Positions 6,733-15,824 are shown, counted from the stretch's first letter. The stretch is DNA of 64,000 nucleotides from Oscillospiraceae bacterium (GCA_015067615.1 SVMD01000001.1:166303-230302); one strand, 5' to 3'. Program-made: numbers and translations. The notes: a model not told the origin generated them from the letters alone.

Positions 6733-8187
6733 TTATTCGGTGGGCTCTGTTACGGGCTCCGTAACCTCCGTGGGTTCCGGCTCAGGTGCGGGGACCCAGT
6801 TGGGATCGCTCAGCACGGCTTCCTTGGACTGGTGGAGGGTATCATACCAGGCCTGGGCCTTTTCAAGGCCCTCGCCCACCAGATCCATGGTGCGGTTGTA
6901 GGAATCCACACAGGCGTTGTAGGTGGTATCGCTGATCTGGAAGGTCTCCTGCCAGCTGTCCAGCCGGCTGTAGTCCAGGGGAAGAATGGTGTAGCTTTCC
7001 TTGTTGCCAACCATGTACACCCAGGTGGGGATGCAGGATGCTTCGATGACCTCCACGCTGCCGTCGATATACCGGGCCAGGGTGAAGTTGAACAGAATGC
7101 CGTCCTCCGTGTGGCCGGACTTCATGCGCATCTCGTGGATCCGCTGGTTGGACACGGCGTTGCCGGTGGAGTAGATGATCAGGGTCTTGTGGCTGTCGTC
7201 CAGGGTGGAGGTCAGCAGATCCACAGGCTCAACCACATGGGGATGGCCGCCCACGATCACGTCCACACCCATATCGCACAGCTGCTGGGCGATCTTCACC
7301 TGATAGTCCGTGGGCTTCAGCTGGTACTCCTCGCCCCAGTGCATGTACACCACGATAGCCTCGGCGCCCTCGGCCTTCATGGCATCAAACTGGGTGCCGA
7401 TCTCCTCGTAGAACTTGTTCAGCTGACCGTAGTCGAAGGAGTTGATCATGCCGAAGGAGTCGGGGCTGCACTGGATGGCGTTAATGGAGGGCACCCCGGG
7501 CATGCCGTCGGAGGTTTCGGCGGTGTAGGCAGTCATGCCCACCTTGATGCCGTTGACCTCGATGACCTTGTGATTGGGGTCCTCCTTGGTCTTCTGGGTG
7601 CCCAGACTCTCAAGCCCGGTCTGCTCCAGCACCTCCAATGTCCGGCTGATACCTGCCGCGCGGGTGTCGTAGCAGTGGTTGTTGCCGGTCAGGAGCATGT
7701 CAAAGCCTGCGTTCAGGGAGCCCAGAGCGATGCCGTCGGGGCAGTTGAACAGGGGGTTGCCGGAGTAAGGATAGGTGGGATTCTCGCCCCGGAGGGTGGT
7801 TTCCAGATTGGCCACGGCATAGTCCGCTGCCTGGATGTAGGGGGTCACATGGGTGAACAGGCAGTCAAAGACCCAGTCACCCTGCTCTGCGTCCCAGCAG
7901 CTCTGGAACACGGGCTTGTGCATCAGCAGGTCACCGGTGACGGTGAAGCTGGCGGTGGTCTCGATCACATTGACCGGAGGCGGGACCGTGGTGGGAGGCA
8001 CGGTGGTGGGGGGCACCGTAGTCTCCGGGGGCAGGGTGGTCTCTGCTGTGGTTTCAGAGGGCTCCGTGGGATCGGCGGGGAGCCTGTCCCGCAGCAGAAG
8101 CACAGCCACAGCGACCAGTACCAGAATCAAAATGGCGATAAAGGGAAATACAGGGAATTTCCGTTTCCTTGCGTATTTACCGGGCAT
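6733..8187 (-). CDS. CapA-family membrane-anchored metallophosphoesterase
   Basis: A 484-residue protein. A cytoplasmic basic N-terminus precedes one membrane helix (residues 14-32), then a Thr/Pro-rich spacer (about residues 38-72, TTVPP repeats) and the CapA/PGA_cap catalytic domain (about residues 78-400). Metal-binding motifs are visible: GDLLMH, NLETTL, GNNHCYD, and GGHPHV near residue 310. The C-terminal tail is rich in Pro/Glu/Thr and may span the wall. CapA proteins are linked to poly-gamma-glutamate export, but many homologues without the cap operon have unknown substrates. No capB or capC is adjacent. The gene starts 15 bases after alr, so they form an operon and a wall-related role is reasonable. 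Confidence 0.85.
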   Translation of the reverse strand: MPGKYARKRKFPVFPFIAILILVLVAVAVLLLRDRLPADPTEPSETTAETTLPPETTVPPTTVPPTTVPPPVNVIETTASFTVTGDLLMHKPVFQSCWDAEQGDWVFDCLFTHVTPYIQAADYAVANLETTLRGENPTYPYSGNPLFNCPDGIALGSLNAGFDMLLTGNNHCYDTRAAGISRTLEVLEQTGLESLGTQKTKEDPNHKVIEVNGIKVGMTAYTAETSDGMPGVPSINAIQCSPDSFGMINSFDYGQLNKFYEEIGTQFDAMKAEGAEAIVVYMHWGEEYQLKPTDYQVKIAQQLCDMGVDVIVGGHPHVVEPVDLLTSTLDDSHKTLIIYSTGNAVSNQRIHEMRMKSGHTEDGILFNFTLARYIDGSVEVIEASCIPTWVYMVGNKESYTILPLDYSRLDSWQETFQISDTTYNACVDSYNRTMDLVGEGLEKAQAWYDTLHQSKEAVLSDPNWVPAPEPEPTEVTEPVTEPTE

Positions 8188-8202
8188 GGGAAAAGACCTC
8201 CT

Positions 8203-9372
8203 TTATATGTCTTTGGAGAAGGGATCCAGCAAATAGTGGACCGAGTGGACGGTTTTTCCGTCCTGGGTGTAGATTCGGGGGACACGGCGGCTGATACCGC
8301 AGACAAATTCATAGTTGAAGCTTCCGGCGGCTTCGGCGATGGCTTCCATGGTGATCACCTCATCGCCGCTGCGGCCCACCAGCACCACCTTGTCGTTGAT
8401 GTCGATATCGGGAATATCGGTGACGTCCACGATCATCTGGTCCATGCAGATACGGCCCAGGATGGGGGCCCGCTTGCCCCGGATCAGCACATAGAACTTT
8501 CCGGAAAGGCTCCGGCGGTAGCCGTCGGCGTAGCCTACGGGCACCGTGGCCACCCGGGTGGGCCTGGTGGTGGTGTAGGTGGCGCCGTAGCTGATCTCCC
8601 GGCCAGCCGGGAGGGTCTTGATATGGCTGACACGGCTCAAAAACTGCAGGGCAGGTTCCAGCTTCAGCAGGGAGGGATCCACCTCGTCACTGGGGTACAT
8701 GCCGTAGGTGACGATACCGGAGCGGACCATCTCGTAGTGGTTGTCAAAATTCATGAGGCCCGCGGAATTGTCCATGTGGCGGATGGGGATGTGGATGCCC
8801 CGCTTTTTAAGCTCGCCGTCGAACCAGTCAAAAAGCTGGGCCTGCTTCCGGGAACGTTCCAGGTCGGCAGAATCGGCGGTGGCGAAGTGGCTGAACAGGC
8901 CCTCAGCCTTGATACCGGGCAGGCTTGCGATCTTTTCGCACAGGTCCAGGGATTCTTCCGTAGCCTGGAAGCCCAGACGGCTCATACCGGTGTCCACAGC
9001 CAGGTGGAACAGGGCGGTATGGCCGGCGGCCTGGGCAGCTTCGCTCAGAGCCACGGCGTCCTTCCAGTGGAAGATGGCCGGGCGGATGCCCTGCTCAATG
9101 GCCAGGGGGAAGGCGTTGATGGGGGTGTGGCCCAGAATCAGAATGGGGTTGCGCAGACCTGCCTGCCGCAGCTCCATGGCCTCCAGCATGGAGGAGACGC
9201 CGAAAAAGCTGCACTTGTTCTCCAGCAGCCGGGCCACCTGGATGGCACCGTGGCCGTAGGCGTCGGCCTTGATGATGGCCATGATGGGCACGCCCACTTT
9301 TTCCTTGACTGCGTCAAAATTCCGGGCGATCACGTCCAGATCGATCTTCACGCGGGTGCTGTCAAAATTCAA
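8203..9372 (-). CDS. alr: Alanine racemase
   Basis: A PLP enzyme that makes D-alanine for peptidoglycan. With the TTG start it has 389 residues, a typical length. The PLP lysine is Lys35 in IIKADAYGHG, and the C-terminal beta domain carries VPVGYADGYRR and ICMDQMIVDVT, typical of Alr. I prefer the TTG because AGGAG lies exactly 8 bases upstream and the encoded N-terminus (NFDSTRVKIDLD) aligns with family starts. Upstream in-frame ATGs would add 21-78 residues unlike the family and would overlap the promoter. It is first in an alr-capA operon and divergent from the MFS transporter. Confidence 0.93.
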   Translation of the reverse strand: MNFDSTRVKIDLDVIARNFDAVKEKVGVPIMAIIKADAYGHGAIQVARLLENKCSFFGVSSMLEAMELRQAGLRNPILILGHTPINAFPLAIEQGIRPAIFHWKDAVALSEAAQAAGHTALFHLAVDTGMSRLGFQATEESLDLCEKIASLPGIKAEGLFSHFATADSADLERSRKQAQLFDWFDGELKKRGIHIPIRHMDNSAGLMNFDNHYEMVRSGIVTYGMYPSDEVDPSLLKLEPALQFLSRVSHIKTLPAGREISYGATYTTTRPTRVATVPVGYADGYRRSLSGKFYVLIRGKRAPILGRICMDQMIVDVTDIPDIDINDKVVLVGRSGDEVITMEAIAEAAGSFNYEFVCGISRRVPRIYTQDGKTVHSVHYLLDPFSKDI

Positions 9373-9407
9373 ATCATCAGCTCCTGTTTTGGGTACATAT
9401 TTCCAAC

Positions 9408-9436
9408 ATTCTATCATGGAAAGCGGAAAAAGTAAA
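9408..9436 (-). promoter_or_regulatory. alr-capA promoter
   Basis: On the minus strand, TTTACT (9431-9436), 17 bases, TAGAAT (9408-9413). It lies just upstream of the TTG start chosen for alr and within the longer reading frame, which supports the shorter protein. Confidence 0.65.
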
Positions 9437-9595
9437 CCGTCAGGAGGTAAATGATTCTTGAACAACCAGTGCAACTTTCGATCAATGGAAGAAAAAATCG
9501 AAAGGGGCAGATATTTACTGGACTTTCCGTGAGAATACGGTATACTTATCTTTAGAATGTCGCAGTCTGCGGCAATACATACGGAGGTAGTTCCC

Positions 9596-11152
9596 ATGAA
9601 GCTCAACTACAAACGCACGATCCTCGTCGGCTTTGCCTTTTTCCTGATCAGCGCCTTCTGGCAGGCCTACGATGCCACCATCCCCGTGATCCTGACCAAC
9701 AAGTTCGGTATGAGCCAGACCTGGTCCGGCGTCATCATGGCCCTGGACAATATTCTGGCCGTGTTCATGCTGCCCATTTTCGGCGCATTGTCTGACAAGT
9801 GTAACACCAAGTTCGGCAAGCGCACTCCCTTTATCACCGTCGGCACCATCCTGGCTGCCTGCGCCATTATCTGCCTGTCCTTTGTGGACAATATGCAGCT
9901 GAAGAACATTGCGGATGTGTCCACCATCGACGATCCCACCGCTATGGCCGTGATCTACGACCTGCAGGCTGACAATCAGCTGCTGACCCCCGAGGGTGAC
10001 ACCATCGTGCTGTCCGAGGAGTTTACCAAGGAAGAATTCGTGCAGATTACCTGCAAGATCACTGACGAAGCTACCGGCAAGACCATCACCAATCCCGATT
10101 ACACCAACTATGTGGCCCCGGCCCGGCAGGCCTGCGCCGCCCAGGCAACGAGACAGAACTCCGTGCCCCTGATCCTCTTCGTGGCGCTGCTGCTGATCGT
10201 TCTGGTATCCATGGCCACCTTCCGCAGCCCCGCCGTGGCCCTGATGCCCGACGTGACTGTAAAGCCCCTGCGCTCCAAGGCCAATGCCATCATCAACCTG
10301 ATGGGCACCGCCGGCGGCATTCTGGTGCTGGTGCTGGGTATGGTGTTTGCCACCTCCGCTGTCCAGAATGCTCTCATGAGCTACACCGTCTACTACGGCG
10401 TCATCGCCGCCATTATGCTGGGCGCCCTGGCGGTATTCCTCTTCACGGTCAAGGAGCCCAAGTGGGCCGCCGAGATGGCCGCCGATTCCGTGAAGTACGG
10501 CATCGAGGAGGAAGTGAAGGAGGATTCCGGCGAGAAGCGTCAGCTGTCCGCTTCCGAGAAGCGCTCCCTGATGCTGATCCTGGCCTCCATCGCCCTGTGG
10601 TACTTCGGCTACAACGCCGTTACCTCCAAGTACGCCGTCTATGCCGGCAACATCCTGGATAAGGACTACAATACCACCATGCTGCTGGCCCAGGCCGCCG
10701 CCATCGTCTCCTACGTCCCCTCCGGCAACGTGGCATCCCGCATCGGCCGGAAGAAGACCATCCTGGCAGGTGTCGTGATGCTGGCCACCGCCTTCACCTG
10801 CGCGGCCTTTATGCGGGCCGGAAGCCCCACCTGGATGATGAACGCCATGTTCGCTCTGGCCGGCGTTGCCTGGGCTACCATCAACGTCAACTCCTTCCCC
10901 ATGGTGGTGGAGATGTGCTCCGGCGGCGATATCGGCAAGTACACCGGCTTCTACTACACCGCCTCCATGTCTGCCCAGATCGCAACCCCCATGCTTTCCG
11001 GCTTCCTGATGGACAAGATGGGCATGACCGTCCTGTTCCCCTATGCCGCCATCTTTGTGGGCCTGGCTTTCGTGACCATGAGCCTGGTCAAGCACGGCGA
11101 TGCCAAGATACTGCCCAAGAAGGGCCTGGAAGCGCTGGATATCGACGACTAA
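9596..11152 (+). CDS. MFS transporter with extracytoplasmic insertion
   Basis: A 518-residue polytopic transporter. The first helices and the loop GALSDKCNTKFGKRTPFI (between TM2 and TM3) resemble the sugar-cation (GPH/SLC45-like) branch of the major facilitator superfamily, with a matching loop, RIGRKKT, in the second half. Unusually, about 85 hydrophilic residues (98-186) separate TM3 from TM4 and are predicted to lie outside the cell. GGAGG sits 9 bases before the start; the in-frame ATG 39 bases earlier lacks a good site. A weak promoter, TGGACT-N16-TATACT, ends at 9546. It is followed after 10 bases by a GDPD enzyme, so transport of a sugar or a lipid head-group product is possible, but the substrate is unknown. 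Confidence 0.85.
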   Translation: MKLNYKRTILVGFAFFLISAFWQAYDATIPVILTNKFGMSQTWSGVIMALDNILAVFMLPIFGALSDKCNTKFGKRTPFITVGTILAACAIICLSFVDNMQLKNIADVSTIDDPTAMAVIYDLQADNQLLTPEGDTIVLSEEFTKEEFVQITCKITDEATGKTITNPDYTNYVAPARQACAAQATRQNSVPLILFVALLLIVLVSMATFRSPAVALMPDVTVKPLRSKANAIINLMGTAGGILVLVLGMVFATSAVQNALMSYTVYYGVIAAIMLGALAVFLFTVKEPKWAAEMAADSVKYGIEEEVKEDSGEKRQLSASEKRSLMLILASIALWYFGYNAVTSKYAVYAGNILDKDYNTTMLLAQAAAIVSYVPSGNVASRIGRKKTILAGVVMLATAFTCAAFMRAGSPTWMMNAMFALAGVAWATINVNSFPMVVEMCSGGDIGKYTGFYYTASMSAQIATPMLSGFLMDKMGMTVLFPYAAIFVGLAFVTMSLVKHGDAKILPKKGLEALDIDD

Positions 11153-11162
11153 GGAGGGCAAT

Positions 11163-11990
11163 ATGAACTATCCCAAACTGATGAAGACCGCTGTGGCAGC
11201 CACCGCCGCGGTCAGCACCCTGGGCCTCTACGCCCTGAAGGGAAGAAGCGATCATCCCGGTCTGGAAGCCCTGCAGGGCTGGGCCTATGCCCACCGGGGC
11301 CTGCACAGGGTAGGCATCCCCGAAAACTCCATGGCCGCCTTCCGGGCCGCTCTGGAAAAGGGCTACGGCATCGAGCTGGACATCCATCTGATGCGCGACG
11401 GCAATCTGGCGGTCATCCATGACGCTTCCCTGAAGCGCACTGCCGGTGCCGATGTGCAGATCGAGGATCTGACCGCGGAAGATCTGGAAAATTACCGTCT
11501 GGAGGGCACCGACGAAAAGATCCCCCTGTTCCGGGATGTCATGGCCCTCTACGAGGGGAAGGCGCCCATGATCGTGGAACTGAAGCCCATGAATGGCAAT
11601 CATGCCGCCCTGGCGGAGGCCGCCTGTGAGATTTTGAAGGACTACAACGGCATCTACTGCATGGAGTCCTTCGACCCCCGGTGTGTGGCCTGGCTGAGAA
11701 AGAACCGCCCCCAGATCATCCGGGGACAGCTGACGGAGAATTTTGTGGCCCATGACAAGACTCTGCATCCGGCCATCCGCTTCGCCCTGACTCACAATCT
11801 GCTGAACTTCCTGACGGTGCCGGACTTTGTGGCCTATAAGTTTGCGGATCGCCGCGACAGCATCACCACCGCCCTGTGCCGGAAGGCCTGGGATGTTCAG
11901 GGTGTCAGCTGGACCATCAAGACTCAGGAAGACTATGATACCGCCGTGAAAGAGGGGTGGCTCCCCATCTTCGAGGGCTTTGAACCGTAA
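11163..11990 (+). CDS. Glycerophosphodiester phosphodiesterase family protein
   Basis: A 275-residue GDPD-type TIM barrel that hydrolyses glycerophosphodiesters to glycerol-3-phosphate and an alcohol. The hallmark residues are present: AHRGL with the first catalytic His near residue 42, PENSMAAF, ELDIHLMRDG, IHDASLKR with the second His, and later ELKP. An N-terminal hydrophobic stretch (residues 8-22) may be a weak membrane anchor. I chose the ATG after AAGGAGGGCA; an upstream in-frame ATG lies within the transporter gene. The 10-base gap to the MFS gene indicates co-transcription, and the two may work in uptake and breakdown of phospholipid-derived head groups (inference). Confidence 0.9.
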   Translation: MNYPKLMKTAVAATAAVSTLGLYALKGRSDHPGLEALQGWAYAHRGLHRVGIPENSMAAFRAALEKGYGIELDIHLMRDGNLAVIHDASLKRTAGADVQIEDLTAEDLENYRLEGTDEKIPLFRDVMALYEGKAPMIVELKPMNGNHAALAEAACEILKDYNGIYCMESFDPRCVAWLRKNRPQIIRGQLTENFVAHDKTLHPAIRFALTHNLLNFLTVPDFVAYKFADRRDSITTALCRKAWDVQGVSWTIKTQEDYDTAVKEGWLPIFEGFEP

Positions 11991-11995
11991 TACAG

Positions 11996-12030
11996 CATGC
12001 CCGGGTGCATCCGCACCCGGGCATGTTTGT
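11996..12030 (+). terminator. Terminator of MFS-GDPD operon
   Basis: A perfect 13-bp stem (CATGCCCGGGTGC / GCACCCGGGCATG) with a 4-base loop and a short TTTGT tail. Confidence 0.85.
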
Positions 12031-12042
12031 GAAGTGGGAAGA

Positions 12043-12224
12043 TAAATTATCGTTTAGCGTAATACCTTCCCCCTGGGGGGAAGGTGCCCCGAAGGGGCGG
12101 ATGAGGGGACCGCAGTAGGAAAAACGTTACATTTCCGGTCATCGCAGGGTGTTCCCCTCATCAGTCACCGCTTACGCGGTGCCAGCTTCCCCCCCAGGGG
12201 GAAGCTATTGTAAACGATAATTTA
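12043..12224. repeat. TIR element, interior class A
   Basis: 182 bp with perfect 14-bp ends, TAAATTATCGTTTA / TAAACGATAATTTA. The interior begins CCTTCCCCCTGGGGGGAAGG and ends AGCTTCCCCCCAGGGGGAAGCT, with a middle arm CCCCTCATC / GATGAGGGG. It lies between two convergent terminators. Near-copies are at 18264-18444, 21737-21978 (inverted) and 37507-37696. Confidence 0.9.
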
Positions 12225-12235
12225 CCGAACCAAGA

Positions 12236-12266
12236 AAAAAATCGCCCCGAAGTGATCCGGGGCGAT
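12236..12266 (-). terminator. Terminator of flavodiiron gene
   Basis: The stem ATCGCCCCG / CGGGGCGAT is followed on the minus strand by a T-run from the AAAAAA at 12235-12240. Confidence 0.85.
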
Positions 12267-12277
12267 TGTCATGTAAA

Positions 12278-13432
12278 TCAGGCCATCAGCTCGTCAGCCA
12301 GGGCTGCGATCTGGAGCTTGTTCTCCTGGTTCATGGCGGAGAAGATCTTCACAGTGGTATTGGTGTAGGAGATATTCTTGCTGCCCTCCAGATATTTCAT
12401 CATCATCTTGGCGGCGATGGGTGCCCAGGAGCCGTTCTCGATCATGCCGATGGTGCGGTTCTTGTAGCCCCGCTCGGTCAGGTGGTGGATGAACTCCTTC
12501 ATGAAGGGGAAGATGTCGCCGTTATAGGTGGTGGTGGCCAGCACCAGCTTGCCGTAACGGAAGGCATCCTCCACAGCCTCGGCCATATCGCAGCGGGCCA
12601 GGTCGTTGACGACCACCTTGGGGCAGCCCTTAGCCTTCAAAGTCTCGGCCAGCAGCTCCACGGCGGCCTTGGTGTGGCCGTAGATGGAGGTATAGGCAAT
12701 GACTACGCCCTCGCTCTCCACGCCGTAGGAGGACCAGATGTCATACAGATTGATATAGTAGCCCAGATTCTCATTCAGCACGGGACCATGGAGGGGACAG
12801 ATGGTCTGAATATCCAGATTGGCGGCCTTTTTCAGCACATTCTGGACCTGCACACCGTACTTGCCCACGATGCCGATGTAGTAGCGGCGGGCTTCACAGG
12901 CCCAGTCCTCCTCCACATCCAGAGCGCCGAACTTGCCGAAGGCGTCGGCGGAGAAGAGGACCTTGTCATAAGCGTCATAGGTCATGATGACCTCGGGCCA
13001 GTGGACCATGGGAGCTGCCACAAAGTGGAGGGTATGCACGCCCAGGGAAAGGGTATCGCCCTCACCGACGACAACACGGCGGGCAGAATAATCCTCACCG
13101 AAGAACTGCTTCATCATCACAAAGGCTTTCTGGGAGGAGACCACCTGGGCATCGGGGTAGGCTGCCAGAAAATCGTCGATACCGGCAGAGTGGTCCGGCT
13201 CCATGTGCTGCACGATCAGATAATCGGGCTTCCGGCCCTCCAGAACGGCGGCGATATTGCCCAGCCACTCCTGCACAAAATTGGCATCCACCGCATCCAT
13301 CACGGCGATCTTCTCGTCCAGAATCACATAGGAATTGTAAGCCATGCCGTTGGGCACCACATACTGGCCCTCAAACAGGTCGATTTCGTGATCATTTACA
13401 CCCACATAGCGGATATCCTTGGTAACGGTCAT
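12278..13432 (-). CDS. Flavodiiron protein (oxygen or NO reductase)
   Basis: A 384-residue A-type flavoprotein that reduces O2 to water or NO to N2O, protecting anaerobes. The N-terminal metallo-beta-lactamase domain carries the diiron ligands HMEPDH (near residue 76), HWPE, SADAFG and a C-terminal-side CPLHGP. The flavodoxin domain starts near residue 245 and shows the FMN phosphate loop TSIYGHTK. No rubredoxin extension is fused, so a separate electron donor is needed. It is monocistronic, with AAAGGAGCGCAG before the ATG. Oxygen reduction is common in gut Clostridia homologues, but sequence alone does not separate O2 from NO preference. Confidence 0.95.
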   Translation of the reverse strand: MTVTKDIRYVGVNDHEIDLFEGQYVVPNGMAYNSYVILDEKIAVMDAVDANFVQEWLGNIAAVLEGRKPDYLIVQHMEPDHSAGIDDFLAAYPDAQVVSSQKAFVMMKQFFGEDYSARRVVVGEGDTLSLGVHTLHFVAAPMVHWPEVIMTYDAYDKVLFSADAFGKFGALDVEEDWACEARRYYIGIVGKYGVQVQNVLKKAANLDIQTICPLHGPVLNENLGYYINLYDIWSSYGVESEGVVIAYTSIYGHTKAAVELLAETLKAKGCPKVVVNDLARCDMAEAVEDAFRYGKLVLATTTYNGDIFPFMKEFIHHLTERGYKNRTIGMIENGSWAPIAAKMMMKYLEGSKNISYTNTTVKIFSAMNQENKLQIAALADELMA

Positions 13433-13560
13433 AATCTGCGCTCCTTTGATTTTTCTTTATCATACAGTTTTTTCCTGTTTTCAACAGTGACTTTATCACA
13501 AATTTCCGCATTTGTACACAGTTAAATTTCGGAAATTGCCGGAGGGCTATTGGTTTTTTG

Positions 13561-13588
13561 TTGCAATTTTGCCCTGATGTGATATGAT
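13561..13588 (+). promoter_or_regulatory. Promoter of HerA-like gene
   Basis: TTGCAA (13561-13566), 16 bases, TATGAT (13583-13588), about 36 bases before the start codon. Confidence 0.65.
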
Positions 13589-13624
13589 ATTTACATTGAA
13601 TAGAGAATAGAGGAGGATGCCCCT

Positions 13625-15127
13625 ATGTACATTTCCGATTCCCACAAGGTCTGGCTGGCCACATCCGACAAGCCCATCTACCTGCAGCCCGGGATGGCCA
13701 ACCGCCACGGCCTCATCGCCGGTGCCACCGGTACCGGTAAGACCGTCACCCTGAAGGTGCTGGCAGAGTCCTTCAGCGATATGGGCGTGCCCGTGTTCGT
13801 GGCCGATATCAAGGGTGACCTGAGCGGCATGTGTGCCCCCGGTGAGGAGAACAAGCATATCCGCCGCAGTATCGACACCATGGGTCTGGGTGATTTCCAG
13901 TACCGTTCCTATCCCGTCCGTTTCTGGGATGTCTACGGCAAGCAGGGTATCCCTGTCCGCACCACCATCTCCGAGATGGGCCCGGAGCTCCTAAGCCGCC
14001 TGCTGGGCCTGAACGAGACCCAGAACGGCATCCTGCGGATCGTGTTCCGCATCGCCGACGACCGGGGACTGCTGCTGCAGGACCTGAAGGACCTGCGGGC
14101 CATGGTCCAGCACGTGGGCGATAATTCCAAGGAATACAAGCTCACCTACGGCAATATCGCCCCCCAGAGCGTGGGTGCCATTCAGAGAGCCCTGCTGAAG
14201 CTGGAGGACGAGGGCGGCGAGATCTTCTTCGGCGAACCCGGCCTGGAGCTTTCCGACTGGTTCGACTGGGACGAGAACGGCAAGGGTATCATGAATATCC
14301 TGGAATGCTACGAGCTGTTCCAGCATCCCCTGCTCTATGGCACCTTCCTGCTGTGGATGCTGACTGAAATCTACGAGATGCTGCCCGAAGCCGGCGACGT
14401 GGATAAGCCCAAGTTCGCCTTCTTCTTCGACGAGGCCCACACCCTGTTCAACGATGCCCCCAAGGCTCTGGTGGAGAAGATCGAGCAGGTGATCCGTCTG
14501 ATCCGCTCCAAGGGCGTTTCCGTCTGGTTCATCACCCAGAATCCCGCCGATATCCCCGAGGCAGTCCTGGGTCAGATCAGCAACCGGGTGCAGCATGCCC
14601 TCCGGGCCTACACCCCCAACGATCAGAAGTTCATCCGGGCCGCTGCCCGGTCCTTCCGGGAGAATCCTGCCTTCAACACCGAGGAGGCCATCCAGTCCCT
14701 GGCCACCGGCGAGGCCCTGGTGAGTGTTCTGGACGAAGAGGGCATTCCCACTATGGTGGAGAAGGCCAACATCCTGCCTCCCCGCTCTTCCATGAAGGCC
14801 TGTGATTCCGTTACCTTACAGGCCAATATCCTGGGCTGCCCCCTGCGGGAGAAGTACCTGAATGAGCAGGACGAGGAATCCGCCTACGAGGTCCTCACCC
14901 AGGAGCAGGAAGAAAAGGAAGAGGCTGAGAGCCTGGCTCTGGAAGAGAAGCAGAAGGAAGCCGAGCGCAAGGCTGAGGAGAAGCAGAAGGAGAAGGAAGC
15001 CAAGGAGCGGGAAAAGCGCATCAAGAACAATCCCATCGTGAAGATTGCCAAGTCTTCCATCCACAGCGTTGGCCGGGAATACGGCAAAAAGCTGATCCGC
15101 GGTATACTGGGTACTTTCCTGAAGTAA
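13625..15127 (+). CDS. HerA-like P-loop ATPase (DUF853)
   Basis: A 500-residue ATPase of the HerA/FtsK superfamily, DUF853 branch. Walker A is GATGTGKT at residues 33-40 and Walker B is FFFDEAH with Asp269-Glu270; WFITQNPADIP follows as a sensor-like motif. Residues 405-470 form a charged Glu/Lys-rich coiled coil, and the basic C-terminus (KKLIRGILGTF) may be amphipathic. HerA proteins translocate DNA during repair with NurA, but DUF853 members usually stand alone and their role is not established. No nuclease partner is adjacent here. GAGGAGG precedes the ATG and the gene is monocistronic. Confidence 0.88.
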   Translation: MYISDSHKVWLATSDKPIYLQPGMANRHGLIAGATGTGKTVTLKVLAESFSDMGVPVFVADIKGDLSGMCAPGEENKHIRRSIDTMGLGDFQYRSYPVRFWDVYGKQGIPVRTTISEMGPELLSRLLGLNETQNGILRIVFRIADDRGLLLQDLKDLRAMVQHVGDNSKEYKLTYGNIAPQSVGAIQRALLKLEDEGGEIFFGEPGLELSDWFDWDENGKGIMNILECYELFQHPLLYGTFLLWMLTEIYEMLPEAGDVDKPKFAFFFDEAHTLFNDAPKALVEKIEQVIRLIRSKGVSVWFITQNPADIPEAVLGQISNRVQHALRAYTPNDQKFIRAAARSFRENPAFNTEEAIQSLATGEALVSVLDEEGIPTMVEKANILPPRSSMKACDSVTLQANILGCPLREKYLNEQDEESAYEVLTQEQEEKEEAESLALEEKQKEAERKAEEKQKEKEAKEREKRIKNNPIVKIAKSSIHSVGREYGKKLIRGILGTFLK

Positions 15128-15147
15128 TTCCGTACATAATGCAGTTG

Positions 15148-15180
15148 ACAGGCACAGCCATAGGGCTGTGCCTGTTCTTG
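15148..15180 (+). terminator. Terminator of HerA-like gene
   Basis: A perfect 12-bp stem (ACAGGCACAGCC / GGCTGTGCCTGT) with an ATAG loop and a TCTT tail. Confidence 0.85.
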
Positions 15181-15227
15181 CGTATTTGAGCATTCTGCGA
15201 TTTGTTTCATGTATTGCGTAGTCGATA

Positions 15228-15736
15228 GGTGTTACTTTCTTGCAGCCATGCAAGAAAGTAACCAAAGAAGATGGCATAGGGGAGGCGCTGACCGCGAAGC
15301 CTATCGAAACAGCGTTTGTCAGTTCACTTATTTCCCCGGCTTCGAGCCGCCCTTCCTGTTGCGGTGCCCGGCATCTTCCTTGCCTTACCGGCTGCGTCAT
15401 CTGCCGACCGCTGCCACTCGCTCAAGTCGCTTCTTCCGCCGCAGGCGGCGCTCCTCTCGCTCCCCCTATGTACCCCTTCCGGCGCTGGTCGGAAGATTTC
15501 TGTAGTCTTTTTTCCTAAGACTGACAACCGCAACAGCAGACGAACGCAGGCAGTCCCGGTAAAAACGACTGGCACCAGGCCATCGACGGGGGCCGGGTGG
15601 GGGTCTGGGGGAGGGCGGCTCAAAGTCGGGCTGCCCATGCTGGATTTGCTGATGGTACCGAAAGGCTTTGCGGTCAGCGCCTCCCCCAGCCGCTTTCTTT
15701 GGTTCGTTTCTTGTGCGGGCACAAGAAATGAACACC
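15228..15736. mobile_element. 509-bp non-coding element with long inverted ends
   Basis: This fills most of the 697-base gap between the HerA-like and DDAH-like genes. The left end (GGTGTT, a TTTCTTG/CAAGAAA hairpin, AACCAAAGAA, then GGGGAGGCGCTGACCGC) is mirrored at the right end, and similarity continues with gaps for about 115 bases to a shared GAGCCGCCC. Both outermost segments are themselves hairpins. Open frames inside have no ribosome sites or family resemblance, so I consider it non-coding. No transposase is present; it is a MITE-like or structural repeat. Confidence 0.75.
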
Positions 15737-15764
15737 CACCAAGTCCATACGCAGAACCAGCAGA

Positions 15765-15803
15765 AAAAGTAAAGCCAAGCTGTAGAACGCAGCTTGGCTT
15801 TTA
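15765..15803 (-). terminator. Terminator of DDAH-like gene
   Basis: The stem AAAGCCAAGCTG / CAGCTTGGCTTT has a 7-base loop. On the minus strand it is followed by ACTTTTTCTG. Confidence 0.85.
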
Positions 15804-15824
15804 CTGTTCTTTGAGGTGCGTTTC

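Noticed and set aside
6457..9435. A 992-codon plus-strand open frame opposite capA and alr
   Set aside because: It is antisense to two well-supported genes, is rich in Gly/His/Val typical of GC-rich reverse frames, and has no domain or ribosome site.
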